Below, piece by piece: positions 11,459 to 22,290 of a DNA stretch of 64,000 bases. The position numbers and the translations under genes are program-made. The notes beneath the pieces are model-generated. The model did not search any database. It worked only from the letters and a program-made list of their open reading frames with translations, and was not told where the DNA came from. Numbering within the stretch: position 1 is the first letter of the stretch; the number at the start of each line of letters is the position of its first letter. The stretch spans positions 930,001-994,000 of the forward strand of contig OZ004586.1 in assembly GCA_963924555.1 (NCBI GenBank), written 5' to 3'. This DNA comes from Crambe crambe. Its lineage: Eukaryota; Porifera; Demospongiae; Poecilosclerida; Crambeidae.

Positions 11459-12982
11459 CTACTGTGATGTTGTGCTCCTTTGTTTTTCCAGCCTAGCTTT
11501 AGCTTGCTCAAGAGTCATCGTATCAAGAGAAAGGCATTCAATCAATTCCTTTTTCTCTTGAATGCATTTTTCAAGGGCGGACTTTTCACGATCAATTTTG
11601 CTATACTTTTTGCTACATTCTTCCTCGGCGACTTTAGCTTCATGTAGTTCAATCCCTAATAACTTGATATTTTTTTTTAAGTTCTCAATATCTTCTGCAT
11701 ACTTGATTCTTTTTTTCGTTTCCAGTGTGATACTGGCATGCAAACCATACATAAATTCTCCTTCTACTACTCCATGGACTCTGTTACCTTCTTGAATAAA
11801 CTCTTTCCATCGGCAGTGACCATTCGTCCACCTCTTTACACCATGAATTTCATATTTCGATGTTTCATCAAATTCTTTTTCCTGCCATTTAAAAAATTTC
11901 CATTCTTCATCAACGGACCAGACATGAGCTGTAACAAGATCATCTGAGTCTTTATTTCTTAAGCTTTCTTCTTGCTTGCAAAGGTTAGTTTTAATGGTAG
12001 CAATAGCCTCCCCTTTACTTTGTAATTCAAGAAGAGCCTCTTTAGCATTTTCACTCTCTTTGAGCAGCTTTTTATTGTAACCGTTGATTTTCTCTTTATG
12101 GGCATTTATCTCTTCTTGATCTTCACTCTGCAAGACTCTTGTCTTAGCAACACGAAATTCTTTCAAATGGACTTCTTTTAGTGAAAATATGTATGAGAGC
12201 ATAGCATCCCTGACATTTCTGCTCTTTCGTAGTTCCTCATCTTCAAATGGAACACTATCAATAGAAAACACTGTCGGAGTCGAACGAATGCCAGAGGATT
12301 TTTTAATTTCTTCCTTGATATTTTTAACAAAACTATCATAATTGAAGCCTTTTTTCCTTCGGAGTATTTCTGAGCGTCTGTCAGTTGCATAGTGAGTCAA
12401 AACAATAAGACAGTTTTTACTGAACAAGGAAGGCAGTAGAGTAGAGTAGCACTTTATGGTGTCTCTGTACTGCTGATCGATCTTTGCCGAAAATTTCATA
12501 ACAAAGATGCACGCTCTGATGGTCTGTTGCTCTTTCAAAGTAGTAACAAGGTCAGTCATACATTCAAGATCCTTTTCCTTGCTTTCATTAATGCCAGGAG
12601 TATCAATTACAGTCAGGCTTCCAGTTACTTCCTCGTCCTCATTTTTGACACCTATTGCCTTGGAAATTTTGCTAAGTAAGCCAGGAGAGGTAGTGGTACC
12701 ACCAGTGCCTTTACTTTGAGACGAAATAGAACTTTTAGCACTTGATGAATCTTCAGAATTAGCCCGAGAAGTATCATGAGAATTCCGAATATCACGACTG
12801 CTTCCCTGTCCCTGTGACTGTCGATATTTAACACTAAGTGTCACTACTTTGCAAGTGTGTGTCTTTGGTAGATTGTCCGTGACGACTTCAAAATACTCTT
12901 TAGCATTAGGACTGGGATCAAAGAGAAAGTTCCCTAGTGTGCTCTTTCCATTTCCAGTGGAGCCAATCAATAATACAGCCAT
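11459..12982 (-). CDS. AIG1/GIMAP-like GTPase copy C, 507 aa
   Basis: This is an intact single-exon coding region of 507 residues. The AIG1-type G domain is N-terminal: P-loop GSTGNGKST at residues 7-15, a Ser/Thr-rich loop at about 60-105, G3 DTPG at 127-130, the strand CLIVLTHYATD near 191-201 in the place of G4, then IVFSID-type G5-like sequence (here TVFSIDSVP). A charged coiled coil follows, then a Trp-rich globular segment (AHVWSVDEEWKFFKWQ to HASITLETKKR), a second coiled coil and the tail CLSDTMTLEQAKARLEK-like ending STTSQ. The ATG at 12982 is preceded by an in-frame TAG in the leader, which supports this start. A splice acceptor TTCTCTTACAG lies about 35 bp upstream. GTP binding is likely; function and partners are unknown. 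It is nearly identical to copy F. Confidence 0.9.
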   Translation of the reverse strand: MAVLLIGSTGNGKSTLGNFLFDPSPNAKEYFEVVTDNLPKTHTCKVVTLSVKYRQSQGQGSSRDIRNSHDTSRANSEDSSSAKSSISSQSKGTGGTTTSPGLLSKISKAIGVKNEDEEVTGSLTVIDTPGINESKEKDLECMTDLVTTLKEQQTIRACIFVMKFSAKIDQQYRDTIKCYSTLLPSLFSKNCLIVLTHYATDRRSEILRRKKGFNYDSFVKNIKEEIKKSSGIRSTPTVFSIDSVPFEDEELRKSRNVRDAMLSYIFSLKEVHLKEFRVAKTRVLQSEDQEEINAHKEKINGYNKKLLKESENAKEALLELQSKGEAIATIKTNLCKQEESLRNKDSDDLVTAHVWSVDEEWKFFKWQEKEFDETSKYEIHGVKRWTNGHCRWKEFIQEGNRVHGVVEGEFMYGLHASITLETKKRIKYAEDIENLKKNIKLLGIELHEAKVAEEECSKKYSKIDREKSALEKCIQEKKELIECLSLDTMTLEQAKARLEKQRSTTSQ

Positions 12983-13045
12983 GGTACATTTAACTAGCTA
13001 GCTAGAGCACTTTACCTGTAAGAGAATGCAAGAGTATAAATTATA

Positions 13046-13160
<115 letters not shown>

Positions 13161-13295
13161 TTTGGTTACTAGCTACATATAGCTAATACCTTCACAATTT
13201 AGAACGAGAGATTTTCAAGATATGTAACTAGCTAGCTACCTACTCTGTTTAGATGAACTGATTCCTTAAAATTTTCTAGCTACTACTCATCTGTT

Positions 13296-13370
13296 CCTTT
13301 TATGAACTAGTTAATACCTAATATGGTTACATTCATGAACATCAATGCAGTGGACAGGCTGACCAATCAC
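13296..13370 (-). promoter_or_regulatory. CCAAT/TATA-like promoter cassette of copy C
   Basis: GTGGACAGGCTGACCAATCA at 13350-13369 supplies a CCAAT box about 370 bp before the ATG. CATAAAAGGA on the coding strand (about 13295-13304) is TATA-like. The same arrangement is found for copies D, F and H. Confidence 0.6.
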
Positions 13371-14120
13371 AAGCCTAGTAGCCCCAGACCCTCTGGTTAA
13401 CCCCAATCCTCGATGCCATGCAGTTTGTGTAAACATAGAACCCACCTACCCCCCATAACCAACCAATGCACTACACTACTACAGTGCAAAAACAGAATTG
13501 TTATTTCAATAAACATAACTGTTAGACAAGACTAATCATCGTTGACAGTTCGCTGTATTCACCAAAAAATATAGCGTCATTTTGACAGATTTCAAAATGA
13601 TTAATCTCACCTAACTAGCTAAGTAGCTGGGTTTGTTAAAATAAAATTCGTTTTTGCAGTATATAGAAGGTATGGCAAGTCAAACATCAAAACAAGTATA
13701 TTGTCACCATCTTATAGTTTCATGCAGTAGCTACAAGTCCTATTGTGTAAACAGTATAGAACCCACCTATTCCTCAAATCTTCCTCCGCTAATGCAGTGG
13801 ACAGGCTGACCAATCACAGCACAGTCTACTTTGCAAGTTGTAGCTAGGCAGTTGTAATTGCTATTGTCATATCATAGTCTGACAGAGATAATCTAACTAG
13901 AATTTTACCCTATTAGGTAGGGTCTCGTACCACAGTGAGTCTCTTCAGGTCATCGTGTAAGCCACTCACCTTTATAGTAAGCTAGCTGCACACACATAAT
14001 GATTGAGCATGCACAATCATTATAATGATGATGTAATGATTGAGCATGTGCAGTCATGAATGAATTAATCCATGCCAAATGCCTTTCCTATAAAGATCCC
14101 AAAGATCCATTAGCCTTTGG
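13371..14120. repeat. Duplicated intergenic DNA with second, orphan CCAAT block
   Basis: The stretch is closely matched by 32331-33110 and partly by 34490-35160. It includes a second GTGGACAGGCTGACCAATCA at about 13797-13816 with no gene directly downstream. Several TAGCTA insertions separate this copy from its relatives. Confidence 0.6.
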
Positions 14121-14453
14121 GTACTTACCAGTTCTGTTTGAGAATTAGCAAGTTAAATGAAGTTGTGTGTGGAAGGATATTTGTTCCATGTCCCAATGTA
14201 GCTACCTGAAGTATTTTAGCAGTGTACAAACTCATGCAATGTTTGACAAGTGTTATTGCTTCTGAAGGTTTGACCATACTTGTTTTGTGTGTGCATGATA
14301 TCGTGGGAGGCTCAAAAGTGTCTGATGCCCCTACACCACCTCCTGGTAAACTGAAAATTCAACCCAACATATTCAACCCAGCGTATTCAACCCAACAATT
14401 AAATGAGATGGCTATTGAAATTCAAAAAGGAATTGCATGACATTAAAAGATCA

Positions 14454-14690
14454 CAGCATCCAGTTGCCTATAATGAGCAGGATCACATTGCCTATAATGA
14501 GCAGGATCACATTGCCTATAATGAGCAGGATCACATTGCCTATAATGAGCAGGATCACAGGATCCATTTGCCTATAATGACCGGATCACATTGCCTATAA
14601 TGAGCAGGATCACATTGCCTATAATGAGCAGGATCACAGCATCCATTTGCCTATAATGAGCAGGATCACAGGATCCATTTGCCTGTAATA
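14454..14690. repeat. Tandem repeat, unit about 23 bp
   Basis: The unit CCTATAATGAGCAGGATCAC is repeated about nine times with GATCCATTTG variants. A partial unit begins the window (bases 31-55). One frame stays open across it, giving an AYNEQDH repeat, but nothing suggests a protein. Confidence 0.8.
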
Positions 14691-14859
14691 AAATAATACA
14701 GCATTACATCAAAAAGATGTAATTTTTATTCTAAATAAAAAAGAAAAGTAGGGATGGCTGTGTGCTGTTCAAAAAAATTCAGAGTGAACTTCAGTCAAGC
14801 AACCCTTACCCATCACCAACTACGCGCTAGCTATTCCTACTTCACTCCCTATATATCTC

Positions 14860-15215
14860 ATCTTGGCCTGTATGAAGGAATTAACTATAAATGTTTTGAG
14901 TCACAAGGAACTCTGTCCTCTTGCAGCAACATGATCTCCTCAAGACCTCTGAATTAAGGTCGTGCCTCCTGTTCAATGTGGAGACATGCTCGTTCATGTC
15001 TCACAGTTGTCACTAGCAATGGAACCATCTTTCATCGATCCATACCAAATGTCTTTCCTGCATGGAGTAGAAGGTATAAAATTCACTTACAGTTAATTTA
15101 CTTTTTAATTAAGGTAGCTACTTACTAGACTTGCTTGAGTCAAAATGAAGTAGTGTGGAAAGAAACTCATTCCATGAAAATGCAATGATCTCTCCCTAGC
15201 TATTAGGCAAAGACC
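14860..15215 (-). pseudogene. Endostatin 3' exon fragments (collagen remnant)
   Basis: Positions about 14900-15065 match the last exon of the collagen gene at 54696-54897 (CTCTGTCCTCTTGCAGCAAC, CATGTCTCACAGTTGTCACT). Positions about 15130-15200 match the preceding exon (54953-55047). Indels break the frame. It lies upstream of copy D, one of several such fragments beside GTPase genes. Confidence 0.65.
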
Positions 15216-15948
15216 AAGCAGTGTATTAGTTCCACAAAGACCTACGTAGTCCATAATTATTTGAATAAGGGAAAAATCATTTTCTGAGATGAAAAAAGAT
15301 GTAGGGATGACCACTGCTCAAAAAAGTAAGGAAACAAGAAGGATGGAAATGGGATCAATCTTTCTGTATATCCAGCTAACAATCCCTGCATTTTTAAATA
15401 GAGGCTAAAATTGACAAAATCATAATGTCAGGGGGTGTGGCACTAATAACATGACAAGTCAGGCCGAGGGGGTGTGATACGAGGATAGTCAATGACTGCA
15501 AGTTCAGTAGAAGTAGCTCTTCATTTTCACAAAAGCACCTTGGTAGCTAAAACTTAAAAATTTTCTGCCGTATTTTTTTTCTATCCTCTTGAAAATGACT
15601 CACACCTCAGGTCTTCCACAATAACTGTGGTGACCTGGTTCAAATTTTAAGGCCTGCAGTACATGCTGCGTGTAGGAGTCTGGCTACAGTAGCTATTCAT
15701 TAGTAACTAGCCCACCCAACTTGCAGCCAGACACAACTCGATGAATCCAATATGAATAAATAGTTGATCTATGCCTACAGCTCAATTCTTCAACCAAGTT
15801 GAGCTAGACACCTGACATCCTATAGCTAGCTAAATAAATTCATTGCTTGGAGGTACATGTAGGTCTTATGTGCATGCAACCCATGGCTATGTGGTTATGA
15901 ATTTAGAAAAAAAGCGACAAGAAGTCTATATTTTTTGGGCCTGGGCTG
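15216..15948. other. Intergenic, dispersed repeat, no gene
   Basis: A block at 15290-15370 (CCACTGCTCAAAAAAGTAAG, GGAAATGGGATCAATCTTT) recurs at 17855-17940 and 34370-34445. No coding sequence is visible. Confidence 0.5.
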
Positions 15949-16024
15949 TGATTGGTTAGTCTGTCAATTGCCCATCACATTGCCATATTAAGTATTGACT
16001 AGTTCACTCAAATTACATAAAAGG
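15949..16024 (+). promoter_or_regulatory. CCAAT/TATA-like promoter cassette of copy D
   Basis: On the plus strand GTGATTGGTTAGTCTGTC is the reverse complement of the CCAAT block seen upstream of the minus-strand copies. ACATAAAAGGAGC follows about 50 bp downstream as a TATA-like box. The cassette therefore keeps its orientation relative to the gene, including here where the gene is inverted. Confidence 0.6.
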
Positions 16025-16152
16025 AGCAGCTATAGAGGTGACTACCTAGCAGAAGAGAGTACTAGTAGCAAATAAACTTCAAGGGTAAAGATATTGAGCA
16101 AAACTGAGCAACGAGTTGGTAGCTACCTGAGAATTTTGTTTACAGTGTGAAG

Positions 16153-16154
<2 letters not shown>

Positions 16155-16230
<76 letters not shown>
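16155..16230. repeat. (CT)n microsatellite, leader intron of copy D
   Basis: About 75 bp of CT precede the acceptor TTGTTTACAG at 16320-16329, which is followed at once by G and the ATG. It is pyrimidine-rich on the coding strand, as in the other copies. Confidence 0.95.
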
Positions 16231-16234
<4 letters not shown>

Positions 16235-16330
16235 CTCTGTCTTTCTTTCTTTTTTTCTTAGTCCTCACATTGTCCACTCCTCAGTACCATGTGTTTAGCG
16301 TTTGATTAATGCTCTTGTATTGTTTACAGG

Positions 16331-17689
16331 ATGGCTGTACTGTTGATTGGCTCCACAGGAAGTGGAAAGAGCAGTTTAGGGAACTTTCTTTGCGATCCCA
16401 GGTTTATGAATACAACGTACTTTAAAGTCGGTACAAGCAATAGACCAGAAACAGTAAATTGTCAATCAGTAGATGTTCCTGTTACATATCATCTTACTTC
16501 TCAGGGTGTAAAAAAAGAAAACAAGGTCAAATGCACTCTCACTTTAATTGATACTCCTTGCATAAATGATGGCATGAAAAATGATCTTGAACGTATGATT
16601 CACCTTGTTGGAACTTTGGAAAGCAAAAAGTCTTTCAAAGCATGCATTTTAGTTGTGAGGTTTGAAGCTAAAATTGATCAGCAGTACAGAGACACCATTA
16701 AGTACTACGCTACACTATTACCTTCCTTGTTCAGTCAAAACTGTCTTATTGTTATGACTAACTATCGAACTGATACAGTCTCAAAAAAAGTCCGAAAAGA
16801 AGTAGGTCGTGATTATGATGATATTGTAAGAAACACTAAGGAAGAAATTGAAAAACTCACTAACACTTATATGAGGAAACCTTTTGTTATTGATAGCGTT
16901 CCGTGTGAAACTGAAGAACATAATAAAGCAATTAGGGATGAAATACTCTCATGCATATTTTCATTAAAGGATGTCGGTATGACTGAATTTCGTGTTCCCA
17001 AGACAAGGATCATGCTGAGTGAAGATAGAGAAGAGATAAAAGGTTATGAAGTAGAAATTAAGGGTTACAGTGAAATGCTAGAGCGAGTGGATCAAGTTGC
17101 TAAAGAATCTCTTGATAAATTGAAACATAAAGAGAAGAGTATTATTGATATCAAAGATGAAATAAAAAAAGAAGAAGATGAGTTAAAAGAAATCGATATC
17201 GATAGTCTTAGTATTATAAATGCTCACCCTCTCTCCTCCCCCTGGCCTATTGATTTGCCATGGAAATTATTTAAACAGAATAAAGCAGAATTCGATCTAA
17301 CATCGGAATTCGATATTGATGAGATAGAGAAGTCGACTAATGGTCGATGGAAAATGTTTATTCAAGAAGGTAAGAGAGTCCATGGGGTTGTAAAACGAAA
17401 TCGAATGCGTTCTCTAACTGCCAAAATTACATTGAAAACGAAAACAAGAAATAAGCATGCAGAACGTATCCAAGAATTAAAAAAAGATATTGTGGAATTG
17501 AAATGCGAACTACAGCATGCCGAAGTTGCCAAGGAAGAATGTAGTGAAAAGTGTGAAGAAAAAGAAAAAGAGAAGTCTGACCTTGAAAAAAGAATATATG
17601 AGCTAAGGCAAAGGAAAGAAAACCTTTCTTCTGATACAATGACTCTCGAGCAAGCCAGAGAAAAAATGAAGAACTCAACATCACAATAG
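16331..17689 (+). CDS. AIG1/GIMAP-like GTPase copy D, divergent, 452 aa
   Basis: This is the only copy on the plus strand and the most divergent open one. It begins MAVLLIGSTGSGKSSLGNFL right after a splice acceptor. The P-loop GSTGSGKS (residues 7-14) is intact, but the G3 motif reads DTPC (74-77) rather than DTPG, and the region equivalent to THYATD reads TNYRTD. The Ser-rich loop between switch I and G3 is almost absent, which accounts for the shorter length. Coiled coil, the SPWPIDLPWKLFKQNKAEFD Trp-rich region and the terminal coiled coil with DTMTLEQAREK and SQ-stop are kept. The changed G3 glycine, which normally contacts the gamma-phosphate, suggests altered hydrolysis; that is inference. 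Confidence 0.88.
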   Translation: MAVLLIGSTGSGKSSLGNFLCDPRFMNTTYFKVGTSNRPETVNCQSVDVPVTYHLTSQGVKKENKVKCTLTLIDTPCINDGMKNDLERMIHLVGTLESKKSFKACILVVRFEAKIDQQYRDTIKYYATLLPSLFSQNCLIVMTNYRTDTVSKKVRKEVGRDYDDIVRNTKEEIEKLTNTYMRKPFVIDSVPCETEEHNKAIRDEILSCIFSLKDVGMTEFRVPKTRIMLSEDREEIKGYEVEIKGYSEMLERVDQVAKESLDKLKHKEKSIIDIKDEIKKEEDELKEIDIDSLSIINAHPLSSPWPIDLPWKLFKQNKAEFDLTSEFDIDEIEKSTNGRWKMFIQEGKRVHGVVKRNRMRSLTAKITLKTKTRNKHAERIQELKKDIVELKCELQHAEVAKEECSEKCEEKEKEKSDLEKRIYELRQRKENLSSDTMTLEQAREKMKNSTSQ

Positions 17690-18109
17690 CAACATTGTGA
17701 CTGAACTTTGTAGCTACGTAGTATGTACAATTGTGATTGTTAGCTAGTTATCTAGCCGTCTCTGTTATAACTTAAGTAATTTTCCTTTGTTGAGTTAATT
17801 CAAAGAATTTTCATGAAAACCAAATTGTTAGTGAGGGGGATGAAATAAAACGAATGACCATTGCTCAAAAAGGAAACAAGGATAGGGACTGATGAAGGAT
17901 GGAAGTGGGACCAATCTTTGTTTGTATATCCAGCCAACTACTGATATGTCAGTAGCTTCAGCTTGTGCATTATAGTGCAGTATTTTAGCAGTGTCACACC
18001 CACTGACTTGTATCTCAAATACTGATATCATTCACATGCACAGTAAGTTACATTATGTTATTGTGCAGTTATTATAAGGTATAATACAATATGAAGAAAT
18101 TAGCTATAA
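17690..18109. other. Intergenic, dispersed repeat
   Basis: It contains the repeat shared with 15290 and 34370 (about 17855-17940). No gene is visible. Confidence 0.45.
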
Positions 18110-18395
18110 AGGTTATGCTAAGTGCAGATCCAGTACTGCCATGTTTGAGTCAAACTCTGTCCTCTTGCAGCAACATGATCTCCTCAAGACCTCTGAAGGT
18201 CGTGCCTCCTCCTGTTCAATGTGGAGACATGCTCGTCCATGTCTCACAGTTGTAACTGGAACCATACCAAATGCCTTTCCTGGAGTAGAAGGTATAAAAT
18301 TCACGTACAGTTAATTTTAGTGAGTTAGCTAAAATGAAGTTGTGTGGAACGAAACTCATTCCATGAAAATACAACGACCTCTCCCTATTAGGCAA
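18110..18395 (-). pseudogene. Endostatin 3' exon fragments, second remnant
   Basis: Positions about 18120-18290 match the last collagen exon and about 18320-18390 the one before, as at 14860-15215. Internal deletions (for example between the CTCACAGTTGTAAC and GGAACC blocks) remove the frame. Confidence 0.65.
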
Positions 18396-18624
18396 AGACC
18401 AAGCAGTGTAGCTATAAGTTCCACCTACCCATATTTGAATAATGCATTTCATGCACTCTGACCTCGGAATTGATGATAGATAGATCGTCTTTTACTTACA
18501 CCTGCTAGTTAGTGATTCACTAGGTACCTTATAGCTATAGTTGTATTCATGGACCATCACTGCAGTGGACAGACTGACCAATCACAGCCCAGGTCCGGCT
18601 TTTTTCTTAAATTCATCACTGCAC

Positions 18625-18710
18625 TGTAAAAGCAAATGTGTAAAAACAACTCATTTTTAGGTTATCTGAGTTGAATTGCAACTAAAAATGTACACATTTA
18701 TTTTACTGTG
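18625..18710. mobile_element. Small foldback insertion in left duplicate
   Basis: An insert beginning CACTGTAAAAGCAAATGTG and ending CACATTTATTTTACTGTG is present here and absent in the paralogous site at about 53880, where CATCACTGCATAGCGACACA is uninterrupted. The ends are imperfect inverted repeats. Confidence 0.55.
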
Positions 18711-21184
18711 TGCATAGCAACACACAATAGACCAACCACCAAGCAATGATTAGTCAGGTGGTGTCTACTCGACCTGCTATGATGTGAAGCTATAGACGCA
18801 GATCAACTATATTATATTCATACTGGCAGTATGAATTCATCGAATTGGGTTGGGTGGGCTATGGCTACTATATAACCAGCTAGCTAGCTATGTAGCTATG
18901 TGGTGGATCTACAAGAAATTAACTACTAAAATTAAATTTTTTTACTAGCATCATTAGTTATTTTGCAGTGCTTCATTAGCAAGGGTGTCCACCACTCCAG
19001 CTGGTCTGGTTTTCACCAGACCACTTTTATTACCTCATTTTAGCCCACCTATGAAACGCGACACCTTAATCATCCATCTTTGCAAAATTCACACTAGCAT
19101 AACTTTACTGATCAAAAAGTGGGCATGGCCATCCAAAAATTTCCACACACAAACACACTGGACCACTCAAAATTCTGTGGATACACCCCTGCTTATGTAC
19201 ACTATACATGCTTTAGAATAACAGATAAGGAAATTGTTAGTCATGGCTGAAATGTATAACTGGTGGTGACTGGTGAACCCATAATAAGTACATACTGACT
19301 CATAATAGTTACATATACACACCATATACATGCATAACACCAATTATTATTCATAATCTGATTTAATTAACAATTGGGTGTCGCCAACTCACTCTACATT
19401 TAATTAAGCCCTCCATATGGTGACCTGGTAAAGGATTGCATAAGCCCATGTGCTAGCAATTGGATGATTATTGTTTTAATGTTATATAGTCTTTGCTATA
19501 TTATCATGATATTTTACAGGTGAAGGAATTAACTATAAAGGTTGTGTTAAGTGCAGACACAGTACTGCCATGTTTGAGTCACAGGGAACTCTGTCCTCTT
19601 GCAGCAACATGATCTCCTCAAGACTTCTGAAGGTGGTGCTTTCTCCTGTTCGATGTGGAGACATACTCGTCCATGTCTCACAATTGTCACTACCGATGGA
19701 GCCATCTTTCATTGATCCATGCCAAATGCCCTTCCTACAGTAGAAGGCATAAAAAATATCACTTAATTTTTTGGTACTTACCAGTCCTGTTTGAGTCCAT
19801 CAGCTGTGAGAAGTAGCGAGTTGAAATGAAGTTGTGTGGAAAGAAACTCGTTCCATGAAATTGCAATGATCTCTCCCTATAGGCAAAGACAGAACAGTGT
19901 ATAAGTTCCACTAAGAGCTAGCCATAATTATTTGTTTCATGCACTCTGACCTTGGAATTGACGATGGGTAGATTGTCTTTGTATTGATAACGTACGTAAT
20001 AGTTGTTTCAGAGATCAACGGGGTGCCGACACCAAAACAGCAAATGTGCCATGGAGTCCTGAGACAAATGCTTCGTTTTGACATGCCACGTCGAAGGCAA
20101 GTGCGCCATTGAGAATAGATTCTGCTGGATGGAGATTTGTGAGTGTACTTGATGATAGTGATGAGAAAGATGGCAGAACTTTGGAGATATTCAGTGCAAA
20201 TAAGGAAATCTATGATCATACAAATTCAAAAAGGTTTCATGTAGCTAAGGTCACAGATCCTTTTACGGCATGCCTACTTACAACTAATGGCTGGCACAAG
20301 GAATAGTCAAATGTGCACCAATCAGTGCAAGTCACAGTTCCTATGTACCTGAAGAAATTTCAAAACTTCAAAAGATCTCATGTTCTGCAGTGTGTAAAAC
20401 TCACGGTATTTTATGCAATGATAAGGTCGTATCCATCACACTCTTCCCCTTCCTCTATCCTGTCATTTCCACACTAAACAGGAACATTTGAGCAATAAGT
20501 ACACAATACATTTCCAGGGAGAACCACCTTAATCAGTCGTGGATATGCTTCACTTGCTACTTCAGTAATATCCCTCTTCTTTCTGTTATGGTCATGCGGA
20601 TGTGGAAATGTTCTTGCTTGGTCAAAAGTGTCTCTTCTCTTCCTGCTATGTCCAGAAGATGGAGAGGGTTGAGCATCTTCTGTTACCTGCATAAAATTAC
20701 AATTTAATTACTATTCTAATAACAGGGGTCACTGTACCTTGACCTCTCTCCATCCCTGAGAAGTGTATATGTAGAGAAATTGAGAATCAGTTGTGAAGGC
20801 AATGCTGCCAATAGCTGGGTCAGTAAAGGTAGAATTCAATTCTTCAAATGAAGAAAACAGTTGTGCCTAAAGTGATCACGAATATCTTTCATTGATCAAC
20901 ATCAACCATCATCATTCCCGGGGGTCCTTGTGCTCCAGTATCTCCTCTGTCCCCTCTAATTCCTTGAGGTCCTGGTGCTCCCATGCACCCTTTAGCCCCC
21001 TCATTACCAGTGTTCCCTTTTCGCCCCTGCACACCTCGTTCCCCCTGTGGTCCTTGGGGCCCAGCAGGACCAGGATTTCCCAGCAGACCACGTTTTCCCT
21101 TGGGGCCAACATCACCTAAATAGATGATGATTTTACACTAGCCAATACCCATGACATGTCCTAACACATTAGCCATTGTAGTTA

Positions 21185-21245
21185 CACAGTAGTGTGCTGG
21201 CTCGCTAAGCTTGAGGACTTAGGTTCAAGCCCCAATTTGACCAGG
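21185..21245 (+). repeat. tRNA-like SINE fragment in collagen intron
   Basis: TAGTGTGCTGGCTCGCTAAG resembles a Pol III A box region and GGTTCAAGCCC fits the B-box consensus at the expected distance. It lies in an intron and is duplicated at about 56390-56450, so it predates the segmental duplication. No complete cloverleaf is evident. Confidence 0.45.
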
Positions 21246-21765
21246 TTTTTTTTTCCTTCTCAATTTTCATTTCGCACTGATAAGCACATTATTATATAGA
21301 TTACCTGGGGGTCCAGCATCCCCCTTCTGTCCCTTCTCCCCTCCAGGGTCCCCCTTAGCTCCTTGCTCCCCCTTCACTCCACATGTTCCGGGGTTACCAA
21401 TACAACCCTTTGGCCCTAAGGAAAAAGTAAGCTTTTGTAATTTTATTTTTTGAGGACCTACTCATTCATTATACCTTCATCTCCCCTCTCTCCTTTCCGT
21501 CCACGGGGACCAAATTCTCCAATGTCCCCCTTAGGCCCAAGAGGTCCCTTCAATCCTACGTCCCCCATTAGTCCCTTCTCCCCCATCACACCTGGTGGGC
21601 CTGGAAACACTGAAGAAGAAAAGAAAAATAATAATAAGAAGAGAATTATGTAATAATAAACATACCTAAAGCATCACCAGGGAGCCCCCTGTCTCCTCTA
21701 TCTCCCTTCTCACCCATCACCCCCTACACAACAACGGAATAAGCATAATTATACACATCAATCAA

Positions 21766-21860
21766 TCAATCACATGCATGAATCACATGCATCAATCACA
21801 TGCATGAATCACATGCATGAATCACATGCATGAATCACATGCATGAATCACATGCATGTC
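21766..21860. repeat. 12-bp tandem repeat in collagen intron
   Basis: The unit ATCACATGCATG is repeated about seven times. The twin intron near 56970 has only one or two units, so the array expanded or contracted after duplication. Confidence 0.85.
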
Positions 21861-22149
21861 AATGGGGGGATTCATTACAGCCCCTGCAATAATTAGGTGG
21901 AGTGTGATCTCCCTACTTATTGATATTCACCTGTCCTCCATTAGTTCCATTCCTTCCATCTTGTCCGTCTGAGCCATTGCGTCCTTGTGGCCCTACGGGA
22001 CCCACTAGCCCTTGCTTCCCTGGGAGGCCTCTCATTCCTGGGTTTCCCCTCTTTTCTGGTAGCCCTCGACTACCAGGTCTGCCTGCACGTCCCATGGTGC
22101 CTGGCTCACCATCAGTACCATTAATACCAGCTGCAAGATTTCACGATGC

Positions 22150-22290
22150 AGCAAATCAAAGTATTCGAGGAGGAGAGGGGAAGAGGGGAGGAGGGAGGGG
22201 AAAGAGGGGAGGAGGGAGGAGAAAGAGGGAAAGGGGAAGGGGAAAGGGGGGAGGAAAAGGGGAGGAGGGAGGGAGAAAGAGGGGCAGAGT
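22150..22290. repeat. Purine (GGA/GAA)-rich intronic tract
   Basis: The tract is almost pure purine on the plus strand, with GAGGAGGGAGGGGAAAGAGG-like units. The corresponding intron of the intact gene is longer (57290-57575). Confidence 0.85.

Noticed and set aside
14403-14600. AYNEQDH repeat protein
   Set aside because: A 23-bp tandem repeat in which one frame happens to stay open briefly; unit length is not a multiple of three and the frame closes.
14450-14690. Possible CRISPR array
   Set aside because: The repeats are head-to-tail without unique spacers, and the sequence is animal nuclear DNA.
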